From Faecalibacterium prausnitzii (lineage in GTDB: Bacteria > Bacillota > Clostridia > Oscillospirales > Ruminococcaceae): 6,076 bases of DNA. A program made the position numbers and the translations under genes. The stretch spans positions 1 through 6,076 of the forward strand of contig DCCL01000122.1 of NCBI GenBank assembly GCA_002313795.1, given 5' to 3'. The notes under the pieces were generated by a model. It saw only the letters and a program-made list of their open reading frames with translations. It was not told the origin of the DNA and searched no databases. Below, piece after piece: positions 1 to 4,280 of the stretch. Positions within the stretch are counted from its first letter, which is position 1, and each line of letters starts with the position of its first letter.

Positions 1-170
1 CATTGGCCGCTGGATTGATATTGTTCAATTTCGGCGAACTCCACGCTATATAAGACGATTTTCGCCGAATGTAATCCGCCCAGCTTTTTCTGCACTTCCT
101 CGTTGATAATTTGGTAGTAATGAGCGGTGCTTTCCCAGCTCATTCCACCAAGCAACCCGATTGTTTTCAT
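1..170 (-). CDS. Aspartate/glutamate racemase family protein, N-terminal part (runs off window)
   Basis: Reading the minus strand from the ATG at 170-168 gives 56 codons that leave the window open. The protein begins MKTIGLLGGMSWEST and continues with HYYQIINEEV. The GLLGGMSWEST...YY...N block is the N-terminal signature of the Asp/Glu/hydantoin racemase superfamily (aspartate racemase, RacX/YgeA type). These cytosolic, cofactor-independent enzymes interconvert L- and D-amino acids using two cysteines. Both expected catalytic cysteines lie beyond the window edge, so activity cannot be judged. A GAAAGG Shine-Dalgarno sits about 9 nt before the ATG. The gene starts 27 bp after the stop of the upstream AAA ATPase on the same strand, with no promoter or terminator visible between, so cotranscription is likely. 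Substrate (Asp, Glu or a broader set) cannot be told from this fragment. The region is visibly less GC-rich than the right side of the window. Confidence 0.88.
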   Translation of the reverse strand, partial: MKTIGLLGGMSWESTAHYYQIINEEVQKKLGGLHSAKIVLYSVEFAEIEQYQSSGQ

Positions 171-197
171 GTCGTACAACCTTTCGCAAAGAAACTC

Positions 198-1493
198 TCA
201 GATACAAAACGCGGCATAGAGAGGAACAATCTTCTTATTGCCCTCCATACCAAAGTTCTTGGACGAGAGCTTAATGGCATAGGCAGGCTTGTAGGCATCC
301 ATATAAACCCGCAAGCTCTTGGCTTTAGTATTATCGGCAGATTTGACTTCAATGGGAATGAGTTGCCCATCACGCTGAATGATGAAGTCGATTTCAGCAC
401 CGCGTTCCGATTCCCAATAGTAGGTGCGGTAGCCGTTGATGGAAAGCTGCACATTAACATAGTTCTCCGCCATACCGCCCTTGAAGTCGTTGATTTCCTC
501 GACCATATAGAGGACATCATTGGCGGCCAAATCCTTCTTGGCGCAGAGTAGCCCTAAGTCGGATACATAAATCTTGAACGCATCAATATCACGGTAGTTT
601 TCAAGGGGCTTTTTGATTTGCTCGACCTTGTAGACCTGTGACACGATACCAGACAGGCAGAGCCATTCAATCGCGTTCTCAAATTCGGAAGCCCGTCCAC
701 CTTTCTTAATCAGCTTATATTGGAAACGGGTATTCTTCTTTGAAAGCTGAACGGTAATGTTATCGTAGGCAAGTCTGGTTTTCTTGATTTCATTCAGGTT
801 ATTATACTTGCTCATATCATTGAGATAGCTGGCAAGTATCGTATCCTGCGTATGGCGGACAAGGATATAATCCCTTGTCTGTGCAAACTGCATCACGCAC
901 TCCGGCATACCGCCGACCACAAGATACTGGCGGTAAAGTTGCATGGCGGCATCGTGCAGCGCAGAAGGCAGCGGCGTATTGGTGTTGAAGCACTCTTTTA
1001 TCTGCGCCACCAAATCTTCTTCGCCGAGTGCCAACATAAATTCTTCCGTATCCATCGGATATAGCGTTTTCATATCGACTTTTCCGACAGGGAAGGAGAA
1101 TTTTGCTCTATTGACTGCTACACCCAGCAAGCTGCCTGCAACGATGATGTGATACTCCGAAGCGTCCTCGCAAAAGTATTTGAGCGAAGTCAAAGCCCTT
1201 TCGCAGAGCTGCACCTCGTCAAAGACTATCAGCGTTTTTTCCTTTACGATAGTCTGCCCTGCGATATGAGATAAAATCGGTATCAGATAATCGGGGCTGA
1301 TGTTTTCTGCAAAGGTTTCATTCAGCTTGGGATTTGTTTCAAAGTTGAAGTATGCCACATTTTCATAGTGGGTGCGCCCAAACTCCAGAATGGAATAGGT
1401 CTTTCCGACCTGTCTTGCGCCCTGCAAAATAAGAGGCTTGCGGTGTTCGCTTTCTTTCCACGCTTCCAAGAAGCCCATAATCTTTCTATACAT
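198..1493 (-). CDS. AAA family ATPase with DUF4143-type C-terminus
   Basis: A 431-aa protein of the AAA_14/DUF4143 family of bacterial and archaeal ATPases, whose cellular role is poorly defined. Visible motifs: Walker A GARQVGKT (residues 25-32), Walker B LIVFDEVQ with D92-E93, and a sensor-like strand IIVAGSLLG (116-124). The C-terminal part carries a PD-(D/E)XK-like pattern: GAEIDF with D369, then IPIEVK with E382 and K384. This pattern is usual in DUF4143 proteins and suggests a nuclease-fold domain, though catalysis is not established. Length is normal for the family and no break is seen. The start is fixed by AAGGAGG, 7 nt before ATG 1493, and a promoter lies just upstream. The stop is 27 bp before a racemase gene on the same strand. 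These ATPases are often scattered singly and horizontally mobile, so the neighbour does not prove a shared function. The exact role is unknown. Confidence 0.93.
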   Translation of the reverse strand: MYRKIMGFLEAWKESEHRKPLILQGARQVGKTYSILEFGRTHYENVAYFNFETNPKLNETFAENISPDYLIPILSHIAGQTIVKEKTLIVFDEVQLCERALTSLKYFCEDASEYHIIVAGSLLGVAVNRAKFSFPVGKVDMKTLYPMDTEEFMLALGEEDLVAQIKECFNTNTPLPSALHDAAMQLYRQYLVVGGMPECVMQFAQTRDYILVRHTQDTILASYLNDMSKYNNLNEIKKTRLAYDNITVQLSKKNTRFQYKLIKKGGRASEFENAIEWLCLSGIVSQVYKVEQIKKPLENYRDIDAFKIYVSDLGLLCAKKDLAANDVLYMVEEINDFKGGMAENYVNVQLSINGYRTYYWESERGAEIDFIIQRDGQLIPIEVKSADNTKAKSLRVYMDAYKPAYAIKLSSKNFGMEGNKKIVPLYAAFCI

Positions 1494-1522
1494 AAGCAGT
1501 CCTCCTTAAAGGTACTGACCAT

Positions 1523-1551
1523 AGTATAGCAGATATTCGTGTAAAAATCAA
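1523..1551 (-). promoter_or_regulatory. SigA-type promoter of the AAA ATPase gene
   Basis: On the minus strand, -35 TTGATT (1551-1546) and -10 TATACT (1528-1523) are separated by exactly 17 bp. The TGC just before the -10 makes it an extended -10. The predicted start of transcription is near 1516, leaving a short leader that contains the AAGGAGG ribosome site. Confidence 0.72.
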
Positions 1552-1592
1552 CAATATTGACCGGAATATTCACGCAGAATTACGCGAATATT
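1533..1592. repeat. Three ATATTC-R-Y-G boxes at the ATPase promoter
   Basis: Related 9-mers occur at 1533-1541 (ATATTCGTG), 1566-1574 (ATATTCACG) and, inverted, 1583-1591 (CGCGAATAT). The last two form a near-perfect dyad, AATATTCACG (1565-1574) against CGCGAATATT (1583-1592), with one mismatch and an 8-nt centre. The first box lies in the spacer of the promoter. The two direct copies are 33 bp apart, about three helical turns. The arrangement fits a regulator binding site upstream of and across the promoter. Which protein would bind is unknown, and A/T-rich sequence makes chance similarity possible. Confidence 0.4.
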
Positions 1593-1599
1593 TTTAAAA

Positions 1600-1790
1600 A
1601 TCCAACACAATTCGACGCGATGCGGCGTTTTCAACATAGCTCAGGCACGGTCAGCACTTCCATCCGCATGAGCTTCGCGCAGAGTCACGCCGCCGTTGCT
1701 CCGACGGCGATGCCGAGGCCAGCGCACAGTGTCCCACGACTGAAGTGCTAAGCCGGTCACAGAAAATTCACGACCTCCGTGTGCCGAATA
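1600..1790. other. Gap without a recognisable gene
   Basis: This GC-richer stretch lies between the ATPase promoter region and the promoter of the small cysteine-protein gene. It holds a short hairpin, CGCCGT/ACGGCG (1691-1696 and 1704-1709, 7-nt loop), and a distant inverted pair AGCACTTC/GAAGTGCT (1653-1660 and 1742-1749). No reading frame in it has a start with a ribosome site or a recognisable protein. Its base composition differs from the A/T-rich ATPase promoter beside it, so it may be a remnant of deleted DNA. Confidence 0.4.
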
Positions 1791-1799
1791 TGTTATAAT
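1791..1799 (+). promoter_or_regulatory. Extended -10 promoter of the small cysteine-protein gene
   Basis: TGT followed by a consensus TATAAT (1794-1799) forms an extended -10 element. No good -35 is found at 16-18 bp, which extended -10 promoters tolerate. The predicted transcript starts near 1806, about 39 nt before the ATG at 1845. Confidence 0.6.
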
Positions 1800-1844
1800 A
1801 GACTCGAAAATCATCATTGGGAACATTGGAGGGGAGCGAGTTAC

Positions 1845-2168
1845 ATGGGCTTGGAAAAAGCTATCTCATCCGGGCAGGAACACCGCAGGCCGCACCGCGG
1901 TGCGAAGGCAGTGTGCTTTAACTGCCGTAATCATGGCACCTGCGACTATTGTAGGAGCAATCGGCTGCACAGCACACGTAAGCGCGAGGTGGCTGCGGAT
2001 GCACAACAGGAAAATATGAGGTGTATATCTGCGGCGGAGAGAACTCCGCCGCAGATGCTTTGCAAGGAAAATTTGGGAGCAGGAAAAACGCAAGTCATGA
2101 AAACAATTGAAGATATGCTGCAATCACAAAAAATGAGGGAGTTTTCTGAGTGCTATCACATTTCATGA
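1845..2168 (+). CDS. Small four-cysteine (zinc-ribbon-like) hypothetical protein, possibly with a non-native C-terminal extension
   Basis: Starting at ATG 1845 (GGAGGGG about 10 nt upstream, extended -10 promoter before it) the product is 107 aa. The first ~55 residues, starting MGLEKAISSGQEHRRPHRGAK, resemble a short basic hypothetical protein that I recall as common in gut Clostridia, often near integrative elements. Four cysteines form CFNC-x5-CDYC (C24, C27, C33, C36), a likely zinc-binding knuckle around the motif CRNHG. Family members as I know them are roughly 55-65 aa. Here the frame continues another ~45 codons through a strong hairpin (2027-2056), where composition changes and no family resemblance is seen. 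The tail may be accidental read-on after loss of the native stop. An internal ATG at 2097 could start a 23-codon peptide, but this is weak. Function is unknown; nucleic-acid binding is a guess from the cysteines and basic residues. Confidence 0.7.
   Translation: MGLEKAISSGQEHRRPHRGAKAVCFNCRNHGTCDYCRSNRLHSTRKREVAADAQQENMRCISAAERTPPQMLCKENLGAGKTQVMKTIEDMLQSQKMREFSECYHIS
2027..2056 (+). other. Perfect 13-bp hairpin inside the small cysteine-protein frame
   Basis: ATCTGCGGCGGAG (2027-2039) and its exact complement (2044-2056) flank a 4-nt AGAA loop. The stem is as strong as an intrinsic terminator, but only GCTTTGC follows, so the U-tract is poor. It may be the old terminator of the shorter family gene, now inside the extended reading frame. 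Confidence 0.6.
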
Positions 2169-2226
2169 GCGAATTTCGCTGACACCTGCACAAAATCCGT
2201 ACAGATGTGCTGCGGTGGAAAGGAAT

Positions 2227-2257
2227 AGGCGACCTGCGCCGGTGGCGCAGATCGCCT
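2227..2257. terminator. Bidirectional hairpin between convergent genes
   Basis: AGGCGACCTGCGCC (2227-2240) pairs with GGCGCAGATCGCCT (2244-2257) across a 3-nt loop, with one mismatch that is a wobble pair in one direction. It lies between the stops of the cysteine-protein gene (+) and the RHH gene (-). The minus-strand transcript runs into ATTCCTTTCC and the plus-strand one into GCTTTCGTT, both only moderately U-rich. Confidence 0.65.
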
Positions 2258-2269
2258 GCTTTCGTTCCG

Positions 2270-2464
2270 TCAGGTAGCGGAGTCGTCCTCGCTCATGGCC
2301 TTGTCGATGGCACGATTGATGTACGCATTGACGGACTCGCCCTGCTGCACCGCGTGCGCCTGAATGATTTCCTTCTTGCCTTTGGGCATGCGGAGCTTTA
2401 TTTCATCGTAGTTGTTCTTGACATACTTATTCACAGCGCGTTGCTGCGCTTTTGAAACTGCCAT
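2270..2464 (-). CDS. Ribbon-helix-helix (Arc/antitoxin-like) DNA-binding protein
   Basis: A 64-aa protein starting MAVSKAQQRAVNKYVKNNYD. It has the RHH layout: a strand EIKLRMPKGK (residues 21-30), helix A about 30-42, the turn GES, and helix B VNAYINRAIDKAM (45-57). RHH proteins act as dimers or higher oligomers that insert a two-stranded sheet into the DNA major groove. Similar proteins of about 60 aa are common in gut Clostridia, annotated as Arc-like or antitoxin. The start is supported by AAGGAG about 6 nt upstream of ATG 2464. The gene is transcribed away from the structured-leader unit, and repeated dyads in the shared upstream DNA overlap both promoters. Autoregulation and control of the divergent unit are therefore likely. 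No toxin gene lies beside it in the same operon, so a simple toxin-antitoxin pair is not supported. Confidence 0.88.
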   Translation of the reverse strand: MAVSKAQQRAVNKYVKNNYDEIKLRMPKGKKEIIQAHAVQQGESVNAYINRAIDKAMSEDDSAT

Positions 2465-2487
2465 AATGGTCTCCTTAAACTATATCA

Positions 2488-2595
2488 GTTCAATATTATT
2501 CTAACCGAAAAGCTATACTGGGTTCAATATACAAATTACACATATAATGTCCCCAATACTTGTTTGTTTTGCCAATTGAATATTGTCCCCAATAT
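2488..2595. promoter_or_regulatory. Operator array: repeated ATAYTG-N4-CAATAT dyads between divergent promoters
   Basis: Four related sites are seen. Site 1 (2580-2595) is a perfect dyad ATATTG-TCCC-CAATAT, lying almost wholly in the spacer of the plus promoter. Site 2 (2544-2559) is ATAATG-TCCC-CAATAC and shares the 11-mer TGTCCCCAATA with site 1. Site 3 (2515-2530) is ATACTG-GGTT-CAATAT and overlaps the -35 of the RHH gene. Site 4 (2488-2496) is a half-site, GTTCAATAT, shared exactly with site 3 and located at the RHH start point. Spacings are 36, 29 and 34 bp, roughly three helical turns. Repeated short dyads beside a divergent RHH gene are the usual arrangement for RHH repressors. Binding by the 64-aa protein is inferred from this layout. 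Confidence 0.68.
2498..2527 (-). promoter_or_regulatory. Promoter of the RHH gene
   Basis: On the minus strand, -35 TTGAAC (2527-2522) and -10 TAGAAT (2503-2498) are 18 bp apart. The predicted start is near 2491. A dyad (2515-2530) covers the -35, and a half-site (2488-2496) covers the start point, so a bound regulator would block it. Confidence 0.6.
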
Positions 2596-2603
2596 GATAT
2601 AAT
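2576..2603 (+). promoter_or_regulatory. Strong promoter of the leader and 67-aa/GHKL unit
   Basis: -35 TTGAAT (2576-2581), a 16-bp spacer, and -10 TATAAT (2598-2603) preceded by TGA (extended -10). The predicted start is near 2610. The spacer contains nearly all of the perfect ATATTG-N4-CAATAT dyad, so occupancy by a repressor would exclude RNA polymerase. Confidence 0.75.
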
Positions 2604-2609
2604 GGCTAC

Positions 2610-2822
2610 AGAAAACAAAACAACGGCAGTTGCAGGGAGTTGGCGCTCCCTACAACCTGCGCAGGTGAAGTGACCACCTACACAACGGAATAATCCGCAC
2701 CGCAGGGAGATTATACCCTATTCTCAAAGAATTTGCAAGTATTCTCCCTGCGGACGGAGTCTCCGTCTTATCATCGTACTCCGGTGCACCGTGTAGGAAA
2801 GCTCCTGCACGGTGTTTTGTTT
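2610..2822 (+). ncRNA. Structured leader RNA or small RNA ending in an intrinsic terminator
   Basis: Between the promoter and the 67-aa gene lies about 210 nt of non-coding, hairpin-rich sequence. Elements in order: hairpin 2629-2656 (GTTG-c-AGGGAG, loop TTGGCG, CTCCCT-a-CAAC); a 12-bp palindrome ACCTGCGCAGGT (2655-2666); an 11-bp perfect stem CCGCAGGGAGA (2700-2710) with TCTCCCTGCGG (2743-2753), enclosing a small ATTCT/AGAAT hairpin (2720-2732); hairpin GACGGA/TCCGTC (2753-2767); then the terminator hairpin (2787-2814) with its T-tract. GCAGGGAG occurs twice (2632-2639, 2702-2709) and either copy can pair with CTCCCTGC (2744-2751). CGGAGT (2755-2760) can pair with ACTCCG (2778-2783) instead of its local partner. 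Such competing pairs are typical of attenuators and regulatory RNAs. I do not recognise it as a named family; the ligand or trigger is unknown. Confidence 0.65.
2787..2822 (+). terminator. Intrinsic terminator upstream of the 67-aa gene (attenuator candidate)
   Basis: CACCGTG-T-AGGA (2787-2798), loop AAGC, and TCCT-G-CACGGTG (2803-2814) form a 12-bp stem with one T-G wobble, followed directly by TTTTGTTT. It stands 25 bp before the next ATG, so it either ends a small RNA or attenuates the downstream genes. The 5' arm overlaps a 10-bp palindrome CGGTGCACCG (2782-2791) that could compete with it. The T-tract TTTGTTT (2816-2822) is complementary to AAACAAA (2828-2834), which touches the ribosome site. 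Confidence 0.8.
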
Positions 2823-2846
2823 AATAAAAACAAAGGAGTATGAAAC

Positions 2847-3050
2847 ATGGACGAGAACAAAAAGAACACCATCGAAGTGGAAATGACCGAAGATGACTGG
2901 TTGGAGCTGCTGCAGGTCTGCATTGACCTTCACGTGACGCCTGACACCCTGCTTGAGCCCTTTTGTCGGGAGGTCATCCGCCAGCAGTCGCTGCTTCGCA
3001 TCATCGCAGATGCCATTCATCGGGACGCTGTCACGCGCAGCGCAAAGTAA
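2847..3050 (+). CDS. Small acidic hypothetical protein, RHH-like topology possible
   Basis: A 67-aa protein starting MDENKKNTIEVEMTEDDW, with AAAGGAG 8 nt before ATG 2847. I do not recognise a named family. The layout suggests a short strand (NTIEVEMT, residues 7-14), a helix (EDDWLELLQVCIDLHV, 15-30), a TPD turn and a second helix (TLLEPFCREVIRQQ, 34-47). This order is that of ribbon-helix-helix proteins, but the strand is acidic rather than basic, so DNA contact is doubtful and an adaptor or antitoxin-like role is equally possible. There is no signal peptide or membrane segment. The stop is 20 bp before the GHKL ATPase gene, so the two are very probably cotranscribed from the promoter near 2600, subject to passage through the terminator just upstream. 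Stable pairing of a small protein with a GHKL ATPase suggests that the two work together, but that is inference. Confidence 0.75.
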   Translation: MDENKKNTIEVEMTEDDWLELLQVCIDLHVTPDTLLEPFCREVIRQQSLLRIIADAIHRDAVTRSAK

Positions 3051-3070
3051 CGGAAAGGAGAGCTATAATC

Positions 3071-4213
3071 ATGAAGAACGAGAATAACACCCCTATCGCG
3101 GAAGAAGTCATCCACAACAATCCCACCGGCTACGGCCTGTTCGCGGGCATCGGCGACAACTTCAACAGCGCGGCACAGGCTATCTGCGAGTTGGCAGACG
3201 ACGCCATTTCCAACCTCCGCGCCAACAGGGACGACCCTGACCTCTCCATGACGGTTGTGCTTTCCTTCGAGGATCTGGGCGATGCGGTGGAGATCTGCGT
3301 GGTGGACGGCGGTACGGGCATTGCCGACCTGAGTCGTGCACTGACCATCGCTTGCCGGGACGGTGCGCAGACACCGTTGAACGAACACGGCTTCGGGCTC
3401 AAGCACGCACTGGCCTCCTGCGACAGCAGCCCTGAGCAGAAGTGGAGCATCCGGACGCGGACGAAGACGGATGCTGCGGCAGAGCAGTACCGCGAGGTTA
3501 CGGCACCCTATACCATGGGCACGTCTGAGGAGGATCAGCCTATGAAAGTGTTCTTCTACCCCGGTGCTGGCGGTCTGCCCTACCAGACCGGCACCGCCAT
3601 CACGGTTCGCTGCCCCATGGTAAAGTTCCAGACGGTGAAGCCTGACCGCAAGGCGGCGCAGTCTGACTTCCACCACCTTGTGAAGTATGTCATCGAGGAA
3701 CTCCGGTATATCTACGCCGGTGTGCTGGCCGATACGAACATCACAATGAAGGTGGTGGAGATCAGCGGCGGCACGGAGAAGTGCCATGTCTTAAAGCCCT
3801 TGCAGCCCACATGGGAGGACGGAACTATGAAGCGGTTGGAGAACGGCCCCTATGATTTGGGTGGCGGACAGCTGACCATCCATTGCCGCTACGGCAATAT
3901 TCTCCCCACTAAGAGCAATGCCATTTACTACAAGGGGAATATGACCTCCAGCGGTGTGGAGCTGCGCATCAATGGGCGCGCCATCGAGCACGGTCTGTTC
4001 GACCGCATCTGGGGAGAAGCTGTCCATCCCAGTCAGAACCGCTTTCTGGTACAGGTAGACCTCGTGACTGACAACCCTGCCGCGCTGCCTGCCACCAAGA
4101 ACACGAAGACCTCTTTTTGTGAAGCAGATCCGCGCCTGATGGCCACCCCTACAATTTCCGGTTGGTCACGTGGGATGAGGAAGGTATCTTCGTGCAGCAG
4201 AGTGCGTGACTGA
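3071..4213 (+). CDS. GHKL (Hsp90/MORC-like) ATPase with a disrupted 3' end
   Basis: From ATG 3071 (AAAGGAG 10 nt upstream) the product is 380 aa. ATP-binding motifs of the GHKL fold are in order: N-box ELADDAISN (E40, D43, D44), G1 box VVDGGTGI (D79, G81, G83), G2 box NEHGFGLKHAL (G107, G109), and the TGTAITV strand (173-179). The usual Mg-binding Asn of the N-box is Asp (D44) here. The second half, with GVELRINGRAI and LPATKNTKTSF, resembles the S5-like domain following the ATPase in MORC-type proteins. The cytosolic role is unknown; relatives occur in mobile elements and in restriction- or defence-like loci. After DPRL (353-356) the last 24 residues look unnatural (GWSRGMRKVSSCSRVRD), while another frame reads a plausible protein end (4138-4209). 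The C-terminus is therefore probably truncated by a frameshift or deletion, and the gene may be non-functional or shortened. An earlier in-frame ATG at 2963 lies inside the 67-aa gene and lacks a ribosome site. Confidence 0.85.
   Translation: MKNENNTPIAEEVIHNNPTGYGLFAGIGDNFNSAAQAICELADDAISNLRANRDDPDLSMTVVLSFEDLGDAVEICVVDGGTGIADLSRALTIACRDGAQTPLNEHGFGLKHALASCDSSPEQKWSIRTRTKTDAAAEQYREVTAPYTMGTSEEDQPMKVFFYPGAGGLPYQTGTAITVRCPMVKFQTVKPDRKAAQSDFHHLVKYVIEELRYIYAGVLADTNITMKVVEISGGTEKCHVLKPLQPTWEDGTMKRLENGPYDLGGGQLTIHCRYGNILPTKSNAIYYKGNMTSSGVELRINGRAIEHGLFDRIWGEAVHPSQNRFLVQVDLVTDNPAALPATKNTKTSFCEADPRLMATPTISGWSRGMRKVSSCSRVRD
4123..4209 (+). pseudogene. Out-of-frame remnant of a protein C-terminus overlapping the end of the ATPase gene
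   Basis: In the frame shifted +2 relative to the ATPase, codons from 4138 read DGHPYNFRL, then VTWDEEG, then IFVQQSA and a TGA at 4207-4209. This has the composition of a real protein end, whereas the ATPase frame over the same bases does not. There is no start codon or ribosome site, and a stop at 4120-4122 closes the frame on the left. It is either the original tail of the ATPase after a frameshift near 4135, or the tail of a lost downstream gene joined by a deletion. I do not recognise the family. Confidence 0.55.
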
Positions 4214-4217
4214 GGCA

Positions 4218-4254
4218 AGGGGAAAAGTGTGCAATGATTGCACACTTTTCCTCT
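4218..4254. terminator. Long hairpin between convergent genes
   Basis: GGAAAAGTGTGCAA (4221-4234) and its exact complement (4238-4251) flank a 3-nt TGA loop. Three further pairs, one a wobble, extend the stem to 17 bp. It starts 5 bp after the stop of the GHKL ATPase gene and lies 26 bp from the stop of the glycosyltransferase gene on the other strand, so it can end both transcripts. The A4/T4 runs are inside the stem, and no clean T-tract follows on either side. Confidence 0.7.
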
Positions 4255-4280
4255 ATCGTTATACGCGGTGTAAATGCACG

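Noticed and set aside
1641..1826. Open reading stretches on both strands in the gap left of the cysteine-protein gene
   Set aside because: None has a ribosome site at its start, the sequences are Arg/Ser-rich or otherwise unnatural, and the main minus-strand stretch would overlap the plus promoter at 1791-1799.
2543..2548. Second TATAAT on the plus strand as another promoter
   Set aside because: No acceptable -35 at 16-18 bp and no TGn before it. It coincides with operator site 2, so the match is better explained by that A/T-rich dyad.
2625..2770. CRISPR-like repeats from the recurring GCAGGGAG and CTCCCT words
   Set aside because: The words are arms of hairpins, are too short, and have no regular spacing or unique spacers.
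2610..2822. Type III toxin-antitoxin arrangement (RNA antitoxin, terminator, toxin gene)
   Set aside because: The promoter-RNA-terminator-gene order fits, but there are no tandem repeats in the RNA, and the following small acidic protein does not resemble a ToxN-type nuclease.
2270..3050. Classical type II toxin-antitoxin pair made of the RHH protein and the 67-aa protein
   Set aside because: The two genes are divergent and separated by 380 bp including a long leader, and the 67-aa protein shows no toxin motif.
3017..3787. Long minus-strand open frame opposite the GHKL ATPase gene
   Set aside because: It is rich in His, Arg, Leu and Val, as expected for the antisense of a GC-rich gene. It has no recognisable motif, while the plus strand shows ordered GHKL motifs.
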